Of a DNA stretch of 64,000 bases, positions 23,901 to 43,060 are shown in pieces (position 1 is the first letter of the stretch; the number at the start of each line of letters is the position of its first letter). The notes below the pieces were generated by a model, which was not told where the DNA came from, did not search any database, and was given only the letters and a program-made list of their open reading frames with translations. Made by a program: the position numbers and the translations under genes. This DNA comes from Anas platyrhynchos (Eukaryota; Chordata; Aves; Anseriformes; Anatidae), in NCBI RefSeq assembly GCF_047663525.1, contig NC_092611.1, positions 2,951,001 through 3,015,000 of the forward strand, written 5' to 3'.

Positions 23901-26900
23901 GGTGCTGTGACTCCGTGTGCCCTGCTCTGCGGGCGTGGTGCAGCAGGAGCCTTCCGTGGATGTGGCCTTGCTGAACTGCCCCATCGTGAGAGCAGACAGC
24001 TTGGTGCCCTTCGGAAAGCAAAGTGAAACTGCCAGCAAGACTTTAATTGGGTGTGCCTCAGCTCTGTCCTTGTGAAGGGAAGCTGGGAGCACACTGAGGA
24101 GGACTGGTGGTATGAGATGCAGCCCTTCAGCTGGGACAGCGATAGGCAAAGGTTGTTCTGGTGTAACGGCGCTGTCCTGTAGCGTGTGTTCTGGCTCTTA
24201 CATGGGGAGTGACGTGTGCGTGTCATACATACAAAGACGTTTTGGGAGAGCTGGTTCATCAGCTGCCCGTCTTGGGAGGATCATATCCAATGCCTTTGGG
24301 CCAAAGCAAGGTGCTCCCATTTCTTGAGGCTTCCAAAATATTAGAGGTGAGGCTGGAGCAGTACTCTCTTCTGGCAGAGGAAAGCTTTCTGTGGAGTTGC
24401 TGCAATGCTGGGTGGTGGTGGTGGTGTTACCAGTTCTGCAAGGCTGAGCTTGTGCTGGGCTCTGTCCTGCAGGAGTGGAAACTGTTACAGCATCCAATAA
24501 AGCAGCCCCGGGTGAGAAGCAGCCCTCGTCAGCTGGGGACAAGGAGGAACTGACCAAGGATGAAATACTGCAGAAGAACCGGGAAGAATTCTTCAAGAGA
24601 CACATGAAAGCAGGGGAGAAGTCCAGGTGGGTAAAGACGGTACGGACAGGTCATGGGGAGTCTGCCTGTGCTTCAGACCAGCTCCTTGCTGGTTGTGTGT
24701 AAAAGAAGCTCTGTGCCATCCTTCAGCCGTCTGAGCCTCTCCTTCCTTTAGTGACCCTGAAAGTCATCCTGCTAATCATCAGACTGTGCTCAAAGTACAG
24801 TTTAGAGTTCAAAGTATAGACCTCGCGTTCAGGTCCAGATCTCTTTTTGGGGAGGCATTCCGACTGTGAGTAAAGGGCACATTGATGCCTGGTTTGGGTT
24901 AAAGCAGCCCACATCAAGCATGATACGGGACTAAAGTTCAAGTAAATAATCTGTGGAAGCCTGGCATCAGCCAGTTTTAGCTTTGGTTTCTGCCTTTTTG
25001 ACACCTGGGCTTTGAATTTTCATGTTTTCTAAGGAGCTGTTTGCTCATTCTTCACAATACCAAACAAAATGTGTTTCTGGTCTTTGTTTTAGCAAGTCTC
25101 CAAAGCCTGATACTCAGAAGGAGAAGGGGAAGAAACCCAGAGTGTGGGATCTGGGGAACTCTAATGCCAAAGTACTCGATTACAGTGACTCCACTACCAA
25201 TGGGAACTCAGAGGCCTGTCCTGTGGAGGAATTTGACCCTGATGTGGTAAGAAGTCAGGTCACGGTGTCTGCTTCAGTGCATTGTTCTTGAGTCAGCTGG
25301 GCATCACGAACCCAGCTTGGTCTCTACAGCTGGCTGAGAGCTAGAAAAGGGGATCGCGGTGCCCCGCCTTCTGCGTGTAAAGCAGCTGTCTAGAGAATGC
25401 TTCCTCCTGCTGTGACCGCTGCAAGCAGCACCAGTTTCTGCACACTGGGTCAGACAGCTGAGCCCTTCTGACGAGGAGCTGTGTGGACTTGCTTCTGCTG
25501 CTGACTGTAATTGGCGTTGCTCCTGGTCACAGTGAAGGCAAGCCAAGAGGACAAAGTTAAGCAGTTGCCGCTTCTCAGTACACTGCCTTCCCCTTGCAGG
25601 CCCTAGGGGATCGAAATCGGGAGCCCGGCCGCCTCTATGACCTTGAATATGAGAGTGATGAAGAAGCTGAAGAGGAGAAGGTTATTCAGAACACTTCAAA
25701 ACCCAGGTAGGAAGCTCCTACAGCCCCTGATTGCTACACGCTTCTTGATTTCCCTCCCATAACTCATCTTCCAGTCCAACCAGTAACAGTGGAGCATTTG
25801 TCAGCTGCGTGACAGGCTCGTGTGCCTCCCTGCTGCTGGCAGTTGTATGCACTGTGCCATTCACACCTGGAGGTAACTACTGTGCTTCTCTGCAGCACAA
25901 AGAAGGGTGGCCTCGGAGGCATGTTTGGCATGCTGAAAGGCCTGGTGGGCTCCAAGAGCTTGACAAGAGAGGACATGGACCCAGTTCTGGAAAAGATGAA
26001 AGACCATTTGATCGGTAAGTGTGGGTCTGCTGCATGTGGGTTCGACTGGATGGATCAGGCAGGCCAAGCTGGTTCCCGAGTGCTGTGTTTAGGGCGGGCT
26101 CCAGAGGATTGGGTAGGGCCCACGGTTTGGGGAGTTGTTGCTCACAGGAAGTGTCGCAGGTTCCTGCCTTGCCTCTGGGGGAGTTGTCAACAGCAGAAGA
26201 GGACAGCAGTCTAATCTGGAGGGGGGTTGATCCTGCCACTCAGCCTTCCCTTGGTCCACCAAACTGCCGAGGCTTGGTGGGATGCTGATGTCCAAGCATG
26301 TGCCACCTGTTCAGCCCCAATAACCCCGATCTCTTCTCTCTCCCAAAGCAAAAAACGTGGCAGCTGAGATTGCAGTCCAGCTCTGTGAATCAGTGGCTAA
26401 GAAACTGGAAGGGAAGGTGATGGGAACATTCACCAGTAAGTGGCTGCACTGCACTCATCTCTTTTGGTGTCTGAGACTTGCTGGCCTAAAACTCCTGCTT
26501 CTCTAACCTGGTGCTACACAGAATTGGGTCGTCCCAGCAGCTGCTGCAGTTTCCTCTCAAATAAGTGCAGGAGATCCAAGCTGCGCAAATAGGCTGGACC
26601 CCAGCTATTTTGGAAAAAGAGGGAGGCCTGTGACTCCTGCCATCTTTGTTAAACCAAGCAACCATACATGATACTTTGGAAGCCCCCAGGTGTCCTCCTG
26701 GCCTCCTAATGCTTGTGGGTTGGGGCTCAGAGCTTCCCTGGACTGCTTTCCAGGTGTGACAGGTTCTCTTTATATCTCCTTTTTCCCAGCGGTGACCTCA
26801 ACAGTGAAGCAGGCCCTACAGGAGGCTCTAGTGCAGATCCTGCAGCCCCAGCGCCGTGTGGATGTCCTCCGCGATGTCATGGATGCGCAGCGTCATCGCC

Positions 26901-28746
26901 GGCCCTACGTGGTCACTTTCTGTGGTGTCAACGGTGTCGGGAAGTCCACCAACCTGGCCAAGGTAGGGCACAGTCCTGCTGGCTCCCTGGGATGGGGTTG
27001 CTGAGATCAGGCCACAGCTGCTAACAAGGCTTTTCTGTTGCTGGCTGCAGATCTCGTTCTGGCTCATCGAGAATGGTTTCAGCGTCCTCATCGCCGCGTG
27101 TGACACCTTCCGTGCGGGAGCAGTGGAGCAGCTCCGCACGCACACCCGCCGCCTCAATGCCCTGCACCCCCCGGAGAGCCACGGCGGGCGGACCATGGTG
27201 CAGCTCTATGAGAAGGGCTATGGGAAGGACGCGGCAGGGATCGCCATGGAGGCCATCTCTTACGGTAGGAGGAAGCTGGGAGCAGGAGGGGCTGTCCTGG
27301 GGGCCCTGGGCTTCCTCCTGCTCATGCTGCCTCCCTGTCTTCCCAGCTCGGAACCAGGGCTTTGATGTGGTGCTGGTGGACACGGCGGGCCGCATGCAGG
27401 ACAATGCCCCACTGATGACTGCTCTGGCAAAGCTGATTGCGGTCAATGCTCCCGACCTGGTCCTGTTTGTTGGGGAAGCTCTGGTGGGAAATGAGGCTGT
27501 GGATCAGCTGGTGAGTGCCGAGAGTTTTCCTGAAGGGTGGATGGGAGCAGAAGGTGTCTGTGTGCAGGTTTTGTTGGAGGAGTTGTGGACAGCGTCAGCA
27601 TCACAAGTGTATTTCTTGGGTATGTTCTCTTCCTCAGGTCAAGTTTAACAAGGCACTGGCTGATCACTCCATGGCCCAGACACCCCGGCTCATTGATGGA
27701 ATCGTGCTCACCAAGTTCGACACCATTGATGACAAGGTAAGGAGACCGCTTCGTGCCCCAGGCGGGATTTCCTTTTTAAGTGTAACCTTGTACAGAGCTG
27801 GTGTGAGCACCCGTTGGTGACGGGAGGAAAGAGAGATGCAGTCAACAAACGGTGTTTCTGTGCTGTCCTGGATGCAGTTCTCTGCGTGTAGATGCACTGC
27901 AATCATCTGAACAAAATTAAGCATACTGACTTCTGTGCCTCTGGAAAAATGGCTGCGAGGTGTCTCAGTTCATTAGCATTCCTGCAGCAGGTCATACAGA
28001 GTTGGGACTGTATTTATCTGGAAAATAGGAGGCTGTTTGATGTGGTTCCCTGAGGAGGCAGCACTGGAATAGCTGCAGCAAGCAGAGGGATCTGCAGGGA
28101 AGGGCACCACAAATCGGGCCTTCAGACCCCGGATTAAATGCCATGCAGAGTCACAGCACTAAAACCTTGTGGCAGGGTGAACCTGCTTGTGCAGCATTAG
28201 GACTGAAATCCAGAAAAGGAGAAACCCTGGCGGGAGGCGAGTTGTGCCTGTAGGTGGTACCGGTACCTGGCTCTGCGGTATGTGACACCCCCTGCCCTCC
28301 CAGCCTCCTGCCGATGCAGCAGACCCCAGAGTGCAAGGGGCCTGCGCCACAGGGAGCAGCCAGTTAGCCAAGAACAAAGCAGGCTCAACTGGCTCTGCAT
28401 CTGCCTGTTTTCTAAATTCCAGAGATCCAGGCTCAGCAATTCTGATCTTTGTTGCATTCTTGGGTCCTCATTTTCCTTCCATGTCATTGTGTTGGATGAA
28501 CTAGAAATAGTTCTCTGGAGTAGCAGGCTCTGTACAAGCAGGAGGAGTGGTGCTTTTTTTTCTTTTTTGGAAATCCAGCCTCAGTTGGCCCTGGCTAAAG
28601 ATGCTTGTCCTTGGCAGGTTGGCGCTGCGATCTCCATGACCTACATCACAAGCAAGCCCATCGTTTTTGTTGGTACTGGACAAACCTACTGTGATCTGCG
28701 TAGCCTTAACGCCAAGGCTGTGGTCGCAGCACTCATGAAGGCCTAA
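20975..28746 (+). CDS. SRPRA: SRPRA, signal recognition particle receptor alpha subunit (complete)
   Basis: SRPRA is the GTPase that docks SRP-ribosome complexes at the ER membrane with SRPRB. Fourteen exons: 20975-21100, 21542-21625, 22932-23095, 23416-23576, 24473-24626, 25093-25246, 25600-25706, 25896-26014, 26349-26435, 26790-26962, 27051-27264, 27347-27510, 27638-27736 and 28618-28746. They give 644 residues; the human protein has 638. The SRX domain opens [19 protein letters not shown] charged Lys/Glu-rich linker follows, then the NG domain. Its G1 GVNGVGKS is at 431-438, the SRP-GTPase DTFRAG at 461-466, G3 DTAGRM at 526-531, G4 TKFD at 594-597, and GTGQTYCDL near the end. The exon 1 donor is unusual (CAG|GTCCGG). 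It shares a promoter with FOXRED1 and ends tail to tail with FAM118B. Confidence 0.98.
23720..23912 (+). mobile_element. CR1 LINE fragment with internal deletion, in SRPRA intron 4
   Basis: The fragment opens with nucleotides encoding [11 protein letters not shown], a CR1 reverse-transcriptase motif. It then jumps directly to CR1 3' UTR sequence (GGAGTTCAAGAGGCATTTGG, CAGGAGCTGGACTTGG, CCTTCCAACTCGGGATGTTC). Most of the RT C-terminal region is therefore deleted. The terminal short repeat typical of CR1 is decayed. It has the same orientation as SRPRA. Confidence 0.8.
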
Positions 28747-29940
28747 AAACAACGATTGCACCAAATTGCTGTTTGCAGATGTCTCAGAAGAACATGCTTT
28801 ACCCCGTGACCGACTATAGTCTTTCCAGTGTAGTGCAAAACAGAATGAAGGGATGCGGGCGCGAGAGCTGTGCTTCCCCTGCCTGCCTGTGAATCCTTCC
28901 ACTGGCTGCGTGATTGTAAACTAGGGTGGTGGTGTTTCTGGTCGTTGTGCTTACTCCAGTTAGCTCCGTGCTCTCCTGCCATATTTATTGACTACAGTTT
29001 ATTTTTGGATAAAAGCTGTCTTCTCCAGCTGGAGCACTTGTACCTGGTCAATGCCGGGGCTTCACCCAGTGACAGCCTTTCCTCGGATCCCTTCATTCTG
29101 TTTAAGTCACTCAGCCTCCCTTACAGAGGCTGAAACCAGAGCTTTGTATTGTTCGTGCTGTACAAGTGGCAATGCAAGGACCTGCTGTGCTTTGGGGGCT
29201 GTCCAATTGTTAGCAGCATCTGGGGGCTGTCTGGGGGGTTGTTGATGCTGTTTCCTGAGCCTGTGAGCTCTGCTTCTGATTTCTAGACCAGCTTAGGGAT
29301 GATGCAGGCTTGTTTGTCAGGCTGGAGGCAGGCAAGCAGGCCCGCAGGCTGCAGAAAGGGATGGCTGCTGTGGAGTGACAGCGTTAGAACATCTGACCAT
29401 TCACAGTGCTGGCTTGATTGTGGCAGCTCACCAAAGTTGATAAACCAAAAATTGCAACGGCCTGCCCCTGTGCTGGGCAAGCAAGGGGCTAGAGGGGGAA
29501 TGTTAAATTGCCTTAAGGTCCCTATTTCTGTTGTCAGTGGGATTCTGCTGCAGGGCACCCAGGTGCTGCATGTTGTGGCAGGAGCTGGGGAGCTGTGGCA
29601 GCTTGGTCTGATCATCTGACTTGTTCTCCTACCAGCCAGAGGACGACGTGCCCCTGTGTGTCTTCTGCCTGCTGGCCTCAGTGTTATTTGCTGCCTCAAA
29701 TATGCTAGCAAAAGGAAAAAAAATACTGGAAGACAAGGGTGGCTGCTTGCTGCTTCCCTGCGCCCTTTCTCCCCCTTTAGAGTGCCTCTTGATCCTGGTC
29801 TAAAGTGCTACACTGAATAATACAAAACTCTCTTACAATGTCATGTAGCTCCGTCTTGCAGATGTGCTATAGTGCAATAAATTGAATGCTGTCTGCTAAG
29901 AGACATAATTTATAAATAAACTTCAGAATTTGTTTTCTGT
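28747..29940 (+). other. SRPRA 3' UTR with two AATAAA signals
   Basis: About 1.2 kb separates the SRPRA stop from two AATAAA hexamers at 29876-29881 and 29915-29920. Either would give a 3' end near 29900-29940. No other gene is seen in this stretch. Confidence 0.65.
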
Positions 29941-30099
29941 GTATATATAACTTGCCTTCAGCAAGGACAACTTTCTCCTCACGGGGGAGACAACTCCTGC
30001 CTCTGGCTTCAGCCTGCAGGAGTCCAAGTCCTGGGCAGGCTGTGTGAAAGGTCTGAGCACAAACAAAACACCAGCCCGCAGGGGGTAGCTGAACAGGTC

Positions 30100-30105
30100 T
30101 TTAAT
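30100..30105 (-). promoter_or_regulatory. FAM118B poly(A) signal ATTAAA
   Basis: TTTAAT on the plus strand is ATTAAA in FAM118B orientation, about 500 bp past the stop codon. The predicted FAM118B end near 30080 leaves only about 150 bp to the SRPRA end. Confidence 0.55.
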
Positions 30106-30334
30106 ACAAGCTTCAACATACAAAATACTGTACAGTATAAAGAAAGGACTAGAAAACTAGAGCTTCAAGTAAAAAAAAAAAAAGCTCAAGTTTCATTTTA
30201 AAGTGAAAGTACAGAATACAAAAGCACTAAGTATGAAATTACAGGAGGCTGCAGTTGAGGTGGGGAGAAAACAGTCCCCAGGCAAACGCACCCTTGATTA
30301 AAAAAACACAATTACTACATTAAATCAGGCAACG

Positions 30335-30585
30335 GTGTGAGGGAACTGCCCAGCCCTCTGTCTTGTGCCTGATGTGTGGGTAGTTAGGGGCTGGTGGCTG
30401 GAAGATGTCGCGCTGTACGGAAAGGTGGAGCCCCTCCCTTGATGGACAGTAGCGTGTGGCCTGTGATGGAAGCAAGCTGAAGTGACGCTCTGGGCCTCGG
30501 CTATATAACCCCATGGGACTCGACAATAAACGCCATTTGCCATCCACCACATTGGTGTCTGTGAGCTGGGGAGGTTCTGCAGCAC
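30335..30585 (+). mobile_element. Solo LTR of an avian alpharetrovirus (ALV/EAV-like), fossil
   Basis: A TATA box (TATATAA, 30502-30508) is followed by AATAAA (30525-30530) and then by CGCCATTTGCCATCCACC and ACATTGGTGTCTG. In layout and wording this matches the R region of avian leukosis/Rous-type LTRs as I know them. U3 lies to the left and a short U5 to the right. No internal retroviral genes flank it, so it is a solo or partial LTR. It lies antisense inside the FAM118B 3' UTR. Boundaries are approximate and I could not identify a target-site duplication. Confidence 0.75.
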
Positions 30586-30608
30586 TGCTCCTGGGGCAAG
30601 GCCAATGC

Positions 30609-37399
<6,791 letters not shown>

Positions 37400-37406
37400 C
37401 CAGTTT

Positions 37407-40400
37407 CTATAGTAGACAAATCACCACAAGCAAAGTCACCACATGCATACAACACAACGTGGAACACAGCACAGGTTTTTGTTCGGCCAGCTTGGAACGG
37501 GCAGGTAAACACCTAGCTTTGTTATCTTTATGACACCACCTTTGGGCCAAGAATCGCACTTCCTTGGTTTTGCACTTTGCACGATGGCTCTCGTCCGCCT
37601 CCTTGGCTTCTTTTATGACCAGGTTTGGTGAGACCGCCTGCCTGATCTGTCCGCAGGGTGCCAGAGCCGTCTCACGGGCAGCGTGCCACCGCCCCTCGGA
37701 GCATGGAGGGGCGACACCTCTGGCACACTGCAGGGCCCTGCCATCACGGGTACAAAGGAGGCTGACCGTGTGCCACAGCCTTTGTTTCGCCTCGGCCATT
37801 CTCCTCTGTCTGATGGCCTGCACCCTGCAGCGGCACTGGCCCCCTTCCGAGATGCTGTGTGCTGGAGAACTCGCTGCTTCAGAACCAGCAGGAGGGAAGG
37901 AGCACAGGATTTGTGTTGGCTACAAAAGGCTACTGAGAGGACTTCATTCTCCAGCGATGAGGGAAGGATTATCCAGCCCACCGTACAGCTAGACGTGGTG
38001 GGATCTGACCTTAAAGCCGACAGAAAGGAAGTTACATCCCCAAGAACTCTTTCAATAGCCCATTACATAAAATACAAAGGGCCTGCCAGCAAATGTTCCT
38101 CTCCCACTTGCTTCTCCAAAATAAGTCTATTAAAATGGAAAGAAAACAGAGAGATCTATTCACCCTTATCTATTGTTCTTGCCAATTGCAATGACGAGTC
38201 CAACAACAATTCTGGTTTCTGTTAAGCCAACGGCAGGCTTTTGCCAAATGTAAACATACAAAAGCAACTGGCCTGCAGTGCCAGCCTTGTCCAGGTACTG
38301 CAGCCTCTCGCTGTCGTGCAGCCACAGTGAGAATCGAGCGTTTGTTCTACACATGAGGCACCTGCAGTCTCTTCACCAGCTCCAGGGGCAAAGCTGCAGC
38401 ACTCAGACGTAATGCACAGGAAAACTCTACACAGGTATGAAACCTCAGCTAGGCTGTAAGCGTGAGCAGGAATCATTTAGGAGATTGTCCCACTCACCTC
38501 GATAACTCATCTTTCCACACTGGATAACGAGAACGGGACACGCCGACGCTCACAGGAGCGGTGCTGGCAGCGTGCTCGCTGGCCTCCCGTTTCTCACCCC
38601 TTCTGAAAACCTGCACCGCACGGGAATGCCTGGCAGAGGGGAGCTGGAGAGCCAGGCGTGCCACTCTGCCTCTGAAACTGCACACGCTGCCGGCCACCTC
38701 AATAATCACTTGTATTTTACTTTAAAGCTCAGATTTAAGATCAAACTTTTAAAAAGCACTTAGCAAGTGAGGAGTCAGGCTCCAGCCAGCTGGGCTTACA
38801 CACCCTACTCTTGCGAGCTCCTCCACCACACACCCTTTTGAACATTGTACCCTGCGTTAAACCTGTGGCAGAGCCTGACTGCACTTTTACGCTGTTCCAG
38901 AACTCCGATCAGAGGCTGTCTCCTCCTGTTCACCCCATGTGCCCCCCAGACACTACCTCGTGCAGCCATCAGGCCCTGCAGGGAACTATTTCGGGGTGCA
39001 GCTGCCAGGAAAGCCCACGCTCTGAGCGGTGCTGCCTGGTGGGCAGGAGGAAGGAAGCGGGGACCACGCACACTGGCACTGCTCAGTCAGATGGTCAGAC
39101 AGGCAGTGACATCAAGCTCACCCCGAGCGGAGGCAGCCAGGGCAGGACACAAAACATTTAAGGGAAAAAGCCCCATCAGGAGGGAAAGGTCTCTGTTTTG
39201 CTTAGGAGATTCTTCCGGAAGGACAGATTGCTCCACAAAGCCAGACCGGTTTTAATTAACGGTGTAAAGAAAGAGCAAACATTTCAGATGAGCTAGGGGC
39301 TAAAGCACAGACCTGGCATTAGCTTGAATGTTTAAGGAAGTTTGTACAAAGCAGCACACAGAGCTCCCAGCGCTGCCTGGGTTTGCCCTCACTTCTCTCC
39401 TAGGCAGGATACGTAACAGCCAAGGGTAAAATCCTCCCCAAAATACCAGTTCCTCAACTGCTTTGGTTTACAGATGTAATTTACCTTTATATTGGCCTTA
39501 CACTGCAAATTATCTGTTCTCAGAGACTCCAAAACCAAGCCTATCTATAAATCCCTACCCGGGCTGCCCCATGTTTTGCTTACTCACAAACTGGCTAACC
39601 CCTTGCCCCAACACCGCTTTCGTTTTGCTCCTCTTACACATATGCAGTATTTGGAACAGCACAAGGCAGCTTAATTTTTAAGTGTTTTAAGCTTAATTTT
39701 TAAGCATTAAGGGCATTTTAAAAGTCATTTTGAACTTAGGAAAAAACATCCCTTAGAGTTACCAAGAATTAGCTTCCTAATATGAACTTCAATTTTCGTC
39801 TCGACTTACTGCAAATAACCAAAAAGAAAAACAAACAAACAAAAAAAACCCTGCAAATAATGTCTGGGCTTCTCCTATCTCCAAAGAAGTGCAGTTTGTT
39901 CAGAGCTTTAACAACAGTAAAGCTCTTCCTAGCTACAGATTATTTCTCTCAAGATCAAGTCTTGGAAATTCAGCCAGGAAATATAAATCTCTGGATTTGC
40001 AGCCTGGGAAAAGGTCTGCTCTCCAGGGGGACAGATCACGCAAGCACAAACACGTTCTGGCCAAAGTAACTAAAATTAAATAGCATTATCTTAGAGCACG
40101 GCACCACTGCTGTGTGGAAAATCCTGCACAGAGCACTTGGCAGTGACCGACTGTGCCGTGAGCGTCCCACGAAGAAGACAGAGACAGGATCTTGCAAGAC
40201 ATGAAGCACTCCTCCAGCTTCCTCCTTGAAATGTGCAGAGCTCTCCAGGTACTTAGACTACAGTAAGCTGGAGAGAGCACGAACACCGCCCTCGGCTCTC
40301 CCTCCCCCTCCACACCTAGGAAATTTGTTAATTTACCTTAAAGCCTCGGAGGTACAGCTAGCTCCTGCTGACTGTAAGAATGAGTCTGCTGATTCATCGC

Positions 40401-42050
40401 TAAAAGCAAAATAGCGGAACAGAAGGCAAGGAAAAACAGTTAAGGGAAAAAGAGAGACGGTATGTCACTTCCTACTTTTAATTTGGAAACAAAGGACCAT
40501 AATGAACACTGAATTGATGCTCTATGCTCCCAAAACAGATTTTCCCAAGGAACTGTTATCTTCAAATGATACGCAAGTTGCCAGCACTGAACAAACTTTC
40601 TTCCACAGAAGAAGCTTTAACGACAACAATTCCATGCTTAATACAAAGACACATCCAAGGAGGCAGCTGTGAAACACATGAAACACAAAGACCTAGCTAA
40701 GCTAAAACCAAACGCCTAAGCAGAGGATATGCCAAATGAATGCTGACATTCACAGGGCATGTATTCACAAAAAGCCTGCGATAACTCTATCAAACAAGTA
40801 GATCGGGAGAGACTACGTTGCTCGATGTCACTGCTCAGTGTCCGGCCCCTGGGCACAGAGCCACCCTGGAAGATTTATGAGGCACTTTCTCTCCGCACGC
40901 ATCACCTACAGGATGGGCTGTGGATGCCCTCTGTTTGGCTGCACGCTCAGCAGCCAGTACACAAGTCAGGCTACACTTGCACACTAGAGCACCTGAATAT
41001 TTAAAGTTTAAGGAAATACAAAAATAAAAAATTGTGCTTCCAACTCGGTGAGGAGCTGTTCCGTGACAGACTCACGCTGGGTGGCATCCCCTCCGGGTGC
41101 TGCTGTACACAGCTTACAAGATACAAACACACAGAGCCCTGCTGACTGCTGATTAACGGTATTTTAACACCATGAGGTATAACCAATCACTTCCTATCAA
41201 TTTCTAGAGATTGAAAGGGTGAGTTTGTGGCAGCGAAGGTGCAGGGTAAAGCAGGATCCCTCCAATGTTTTTGGCTGAGCTCAGCCACCAGCAGCACAAG
41301 CAGAAGCATGGAGCACATCTGGCTCCTTCGATGGGCATGCCCCACATGCCTGCCAGCCCTGCATCTGTCATGGGCTCAAAACTCCAGCACTGCAACATCC
41401 ACGTATTAATCCAGTGGAAACGCTCAAAGTACAGAGCTCATTAGATAGCGAAGCAAGTACAAATTCTCTGCTCATCTATTATTTTTAGCTCCTTTGAGAG
41501 CCACCAGCGGGGGCCCAATTCAGAACTGATTTTTAAATTAAGCTGCTTTAAGATGTTGGGAATAAGGCAAATATTAATAGTTTAAAACTTGCCAAATTTC
41601 AGGTAGGAGAACCCAGAAGGAAGTCAACAAGCTGTCCTTGGCTGATTCCTGAGCACTGCCCTTCCACACAAGAGCTGCAGCTGCAGCAGGCTCACGAAAC
41701 CCTTCCTTTCCTTCTGACACCCATGGCAGGGTCAGACTGCAGGTTTAAGGGGGACCTGCCAAGCAAACAGAACAAACCCTGCTCTGCTTGCACCGATGCA
41801 CGAACGCAGCCCTCTACCTCCACTGACACCACGTCAAAGCGTGGTATCAGAGGCTGATCCCATAGGCTGCTGGGCTCCAGACAAAGGTGTTCAGACACAG
41901 GCTCCCCATCTTGTGGCTGTGCCCAAGGCCAGGCTGGATGGGGCTGGGGGCACCCTGGGCTGAGAGGAGGTGTCCCTGTTGCTGCCTGTGGGACGGGGTG
42001 GGACTGGGTGGGCTTTGAGCTCCCTCCTAACCGGGCAGGACCCACCTCGG
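37407..42050 (-). other. FAM118B first intron(s), no coding exon seen
   Basis: The start-codon exon appears to open at 37406 after a TATAG acceptor. Upstream I see no coding exon. Donor-like sites (for example GTGAGTGG near 38502) could mark alternative 5' UTR exons but cannot be confirmed. No recognisable transposon was found. Confidence 0.45.
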
Positions 42051-42960
42051 GGCTGGGGCTCACCCTGCCGCAGAGCCCCCCGGCAGCCGCCTCACCTTCC
42101 CTCCTGCGTCGCCCCCTCCTCGCCGCCAGCCGCCTCTGCTACACCTGCGGGGAAAGGAAAGGGAGAAGTTCTTTTCAGCAGGTGGCCACCCTGCAGCGTT
42201 TTCAGGGGGAAACACTGGAAGAAAAACAAATAAAAAAACAAAACACGCTGGGGGGGGGGAGGCTCCCAGAGCAGGGCGGCTGAGGTGCGGCACCAGGATC
42301 CCCCTGGCCCCTCAGGTCTCCTCATGTTCCCTCAGTTTCCCCCCCAGCCCCCTCAGATCCCCTCAGATCTCCCTCCCAGCCCCTCAGGACCCCCTGAGGT
42401 CGCCTCAGATCCTCTCAGATCCCCCCCCAGCCCCTCAGGTTGCCCCCCCCGGCCCCTTAGGATCCTTCTGGTCCCCTCAGATCCACCCCCCCCATCCCCT
42501 CAGGACCCCCCCATCCCCTCAGATCCCTTCAGATCTCCCTCCCAGCCCCTCAGGACCCCCTCTGGTCCCCTCAGGACCCCCCCATCCCCTCAGGACCCCC
42601 TCGGTCCCCTCAGGACCCCCTGAGGTCGCCTCAGATCTTCTCAGATCCACCCCCCCATCCCCTCAGGACCCCCCCATCCCCTCAGATCCCCTCCCGTCCC
42701 CCCCCCGCCATGGCGGCCCCGGGCTTCCCTCAGCGCCCCCTCCCCATCCTCGCGCGCGCCCCCTGCCCCATCAAGAGACGCCCGGCCCGGCCCGGCCGCC
42801 GCCAAGCCCCGCGCAGGCGCCCCGAGGCCCCGCCCCCGGCGGGCTGTGGGTGGGAGAACGGAAAGCGATTGGCCCGCCCCCTTCGCCAGCCGCCACGCCA
42901 TTGGCTCGTTGGGAAAGAGGGCGGGGCTTTGCTCCTGGAGGGAGGGGGGGAAGGGGGCGC
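42050..42960 (-). promoter_or_regulatory. FAM118B CpG-island promoter and non-coding exon 1 region
   Basis: This is the GC-rich region upstream of FAM118B. Minus-strand donors consistent with a non-coding first exon occur near 42056-42061 (GTGAGCC) and 42089-42095 (GTGAGGC). CCAAT boxes in FAM118B orientation lie at about 42868 and 42900, beyond the minisatellite. Which side of the minisatellite carries the start site is not resolved. Confidence 0.45.
42300..42700. repeat. CCCCTCAG(G/A)-type minisatellite
   Basis: About 400 bp of irregular tandem units of the form CCCCTCAGGACCCCC and CCTCAGATCC. Longer copies recur: TGAGGTCGCCTCAGAT at 42395 and 42621, and AGATCTCCCTCCCAGCCCC at 42365 and 42531. 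It lies between FAM118B and the plus-strand TATA promoter. Confidence 0.9.
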
Positions 42961-42974
42961 GTGCGTGAGAATTA

Positions 42975-43060
42975 GCTTTGTTCTCACGAGACTTCGAGAA
43001 GCTATAAAAGGCGCGTGCGCATGCGCACGGCATTTGGGCTCTGGGCACGGTGGGGGGAGG
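42975..43060 (+). promoter_or_regulatory. TATA-box promoter with TCTCACGAGA and NRF1 elements, probably TIRAP
   Basis: In order on the plus strand: TCTCACGAGA (42982-42991), one base from the TCTCGCGAGA promoter motif; TATAAAA (43003-43009); and a perfect NRF1 palindrome TGCGCATGCGCA (43016-43027). Initiation about 30 bp past the TATA box would fall near 43035. TIRAP is the next plus-strand gene, so this is its likely promoter. Use of this promoter by TIRAP is inferred. Confidence 0.55.

Noticed and set aside
41895-42045. Old CR1 3' end in plus orientation
   Set aside because: A vague likeness to the GGACTGG...CCTCCTAACC wording is too diverged to support without an alignment.
42990-43001. 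Heat-shock element (TTCnnGAA at CTTCGAGAAG)
   Set aside because: Only one inverted pair is present; a third pentamer in register is missing, so it is probably chance.
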